Notes under the pieces: model-generated
Told to the model about the DNA's origin: nothing
The model's input: the letters and a program-made list of their open reading frames with translations, nothing else
Database searches by the model: none
In this document: piece by piece, positions 5,955-6,596 of the stretch
How the letters are laid out: each line of letters starts with the position of its first letter
Position numbering within the stretch: the stretch's first letter is position 1
Origin: JARRNO01 sp037384885
GTDB taxonomy: Bacteria > Acidobacteriota > UBA4820 > DSQY01
Reading direction: 5' to 3'
DNA length: 6,596 nt
Assembly: GCA_037384885.1 (NCBI GenBank)
Contig: JARRNO010000122.1
Location: forward strand, 1-6,596
Program-made: the position numbers and the translations under genes

Positions 5955-6596
5955 TTAATCCACGACGAGTTTCTTAACAGGCCCCGTCAACGTGGGTTTG
6001 GCGCCCTTTCCGAAGTCCTTCAGCACCACCTTGTCATCTCCGCTGACCAATTTCACCAGGCCGAAGGGAGGAACTTCCCGGCTAATCCAAGCTTCGGCGC
6101 TGTCACCGTCCTTCCCGATGATTTTAATGTGCGAACAGCGCAGCAAGTGGCCCTTGATCTTCAGCGTCTCACTGGGCAGCGACTTTAGTTTACCGATCGT
6201 CGGCCCGATCGGCACGGCGTTCTGGCCGAGAACGCTTTGCCTTTCCCTTCTCAACCGCTCCAACGTGTCTTTGTCAATTTCAATCAGGGTCCCGTCAGGG
6301 CTCCTGGCTTTTATTTTCAGGACGTTGGCATCGATCGTCGGGTCACCCTTCACCAGATACGCCACCGTAAACAGACCTTCGCCGGTCTTGCTTCTCATCT
6401 CGAACCAGTCGTTCTTTCCGTCTTTGGACACCAAAGCGAATGTCAGCGTTTCCGTACCCGATTTGCCCGTGATGTCGTAAGTCGCCCAATGACCGATTTC
6501 TGGAAGGTACAGGTGGTAGAATTCCGGAAAGTATGAAGACCCGGCCGCAACAGCCAGGGCCGCGATGAAAAACAAACAGATCAGGATAATACGACG
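5955..6596 (-). CDS. Predicted exported protein of unknown function, start outside window
   Basis: Not recognised as a named family. The frame stays open to the right edge, so the true start lies beyond 6596; 213 codons are visible, ending in TAA. The visible start is two Arg followed by a hydrophobic run (about residues 3-18, ending ALAVAAG), typical of a signal peptide or membrane anchor, so the rest is probably outside the cytoplasm. The mature part has alternating strand-like stretches (ETLTFALVS, WFEMRSK, LFTVAYLV), a charged segment around 108-120, and a C-terminal WISREVPPFGLVKL (170-183). That overall pattern recalls lipoprotein-carrier-like (LolA-type) or conserved beta-rich periplasmic proteins, but this is inference from memory. 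No lipobox Cys and no catalytic motif is seen; the one Cys of the mature part is in RCSH. It lies upstream of ridA on the same strand. Confidence 0.75.
   Translation of the reverse strand, partial: RRIILICLFFIAALAVAAGSSYFPEFYHLYLPEIGHWATYDITGKSGTETLTFALVSKDGKNDWFEMRSKTGEGLFTVAYLVKGDPTIDANVLKIKARSPDGTLIEIDKDTLERLRRERQSVLGQNAVPIGPTIGKLKSLPSETLKIKGHLLRCSHIKIIGKDGDSAEAWISREVPPFGLVKLVSGDDKVVLKDFGKGAKPTLTGPVKKLVVD

Overview
The window is a GC-rich piece of bacterial chromosome carrying seven genes, five complete and two cut by the window edges. UGA ends three of the intact genes (the ferritin-like gene, lepA and the phosphoesterase), so the code looks standard. Translational GTPase LepA, an N-terminally membrane-anchored phosphoesterase and an apparently exported protein fit an ordinary free-living bacterium, perhaps Gram-negative. 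I cannot place it in a phylum. There are no RNA genes, insertion sequences, CRISPR repeats or prophage signs.

Left part, + strand: the C-terminal two thirds of an aldehyde dehydrogenase, interrupted by one in-frame TGA, ends at a textbook intrinsic terminator. After it comes a very small ferritin-like (half rubrerythrin) gene. Middle, - strand: lepA (elongation factor 4) followed closely by a YegS/DagK-type lipid kinase gene. The kinase gene converges on the ferritin-like gene with only about 24 bases between them. A divergent intergenic region of about 210 bases separates lepA from a + strand gene for a membrane-anchored calcineurin-type metallophosphoesterase. Right part, - strand: a RidA-family enamine/imine deaminase gene and, upstream of it, a signal-peptide-bearing protein of unknown function that runs off the right edge.

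The genes do not form one obvious pathway. lepA and the lipid kinase probably share a transcript. ridA may be read from the upstream exported-protein gene and also from its own promoter, which has a perfect -10 hexamer. The rest look like separate transcription units of housekeeping or stress-related function (aldehyde oxidation, iron or peroxide handling, translation under stress, lipid phosphorylation, removal of reactive enamines).

I found no convincing new multi-gene system. The points most worth a second look are the in-frame TGA in the aldehyde dehydrogenase, which from memory falls where some relatives carry cysteine, and the 75-residue ferritin-like protein, which has only half a di-iron site.
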